Assembly (NCBI RefSeq): GCF_008085915.1
Contig: NZ_VSJK01000006.1
Coordinates: forward strand, 248,001 to 312,000
Source: Oceaniovalibus sp. ACAM 378
GTDB taxonomy: Bacteria; Pseudomonadota; Alphaproteobacteria; Rhodobacterales; Rhodobacteraceae
DNA length: 64,000 nt
Reading direction: 5' to 3'
Shown here: in pieces, positions 63,908 to 64,000 of the stretch
Layout of the letters: the number at the start of each line of letters is the position of its first letter
Position numbering within the stretch: position 1 is the first letter of the stretch
Notes under the pieces: model-generated
What the model was told of the DNA's origin: nothing
Databases searched by the model: none
What the model saw: the letters and a program-made list of their open reading frames with translations, nothing else
Program-made: the position numbers and the translations under genes

Positions 63908-64000
63908 GGGGCAGGCGCTGCGTCAGTGCGGCCCTGACGGCCTCGGCCACCCGATCGGGCGTGTCGTCGCCCGGCACGGTGACAAAACGGTCGGGCGCGG
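63900..64000 (-). CDS. tmk: Probable thymidylate kinase, only the C-terminus in window
   Basis: Only the last 32 or so codons are in the window, ending PHG and a TGA at 63900-63902 that overlaps the holB start. The segment DRFVTVPGDDTPDRVAEAVRAALTQRL looks like a thymidylate kinase C-terminus. The tmk-holB-tatD order is standard in alphaproteobacteria. The assignment rests mostly on position. Confidence 0.6.
   Translation of the reverse strand, partial: APDRFVTVPGDDTPDRVAEAVRAALTQRLPHG

Overview
The window is GC-rich, densely packed DNA from an alphaproteobacterium, most likely a member of the Rhodobacteraceae (Roseobacter-type). The evidence is the gene content and order: a PhyR-NepR-EcfG general stress response locus, a tmk-holB-tatD-MBL operon, dnaX-ebfC-recR, a DUF6455 protein, a pyrB gene followed by a catalytically dead PyrC-like gene, and tamA-tamB. 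It reads as ordinary chromosome. I see no phage, transposase, integrase or CRISPR array.

Layout. 1-9.6 kb: a nitroreductase cut by the window edge, a class II histone-deacetylase-like amidohydrolase, an M48 lipoprotein protease, a DUF6455 protein, rimO, and a minus-strand pyr operon (pyrB, a candidate 75-codon gene, a tail-anchored protein, and a PyrC-like protein lacking its metal ligands). A small lipoprotein and a type-4-like uracil-DNA glycosylase follow. 9.7-19 kb: LysE exporter, moaB, an RND efflux pair, a stand-alone DsbD N-domain protein, yqgE and an MscS channel. 19-26 kb: tamA-tamB.

26-33 kb is the most interesting part. phyR is divergent from nepR-ecfG-HisKA_2 kinase, and one perfect palindrome between them carries a consensus EcfG promoter on each strand. 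The flanking genes are small envelope or stress proteins (DUF1328, DUF883, DUF1469 holin-like, PLDc_N, YihY) plus a Crp/Fnr regulator. Two of these units also have exact GGAAC-N16/17-CGTT promoters, and DUF1328 has a near match. The stress regulator therefore appears to sit in a small island of its own targets.

33-37 kb is a partial myo-inositol catabolic group (iolG, iolE, iolD). 37-44 kb holds rsfS-rlmH, gpmI-envC-like-ctpA and rppH with a small exported protein. 44-50.4 kb has a LacI regulator, tRNA-Arg(CCU) and a dTDP-rhamnose cassette (rfbC, rfbB, a methyltransferase, rfbD, rfbA). 50.5-64 kb is housekeeping: pheT, the 4.5S SRP RNA, rsgA, an ankyrin protein, DUF202, dnaX-ebfC-recR, an amidase, and MBL hydrolase-tatD-holB-tmk (minus strand).

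Features outside the genes include two exact-period degenerate tandem repeats (18 bp at 6955-7044, 13 bp at 9565-9655), an 8-bp triple repeat before the Crp/Fnr gene, a 26-nt motif found three times between genes, and a 21-bp perfect hairpin between pheT and the SRP RNA. Functions are assigned by recognising motifs by eye; no database search was run.
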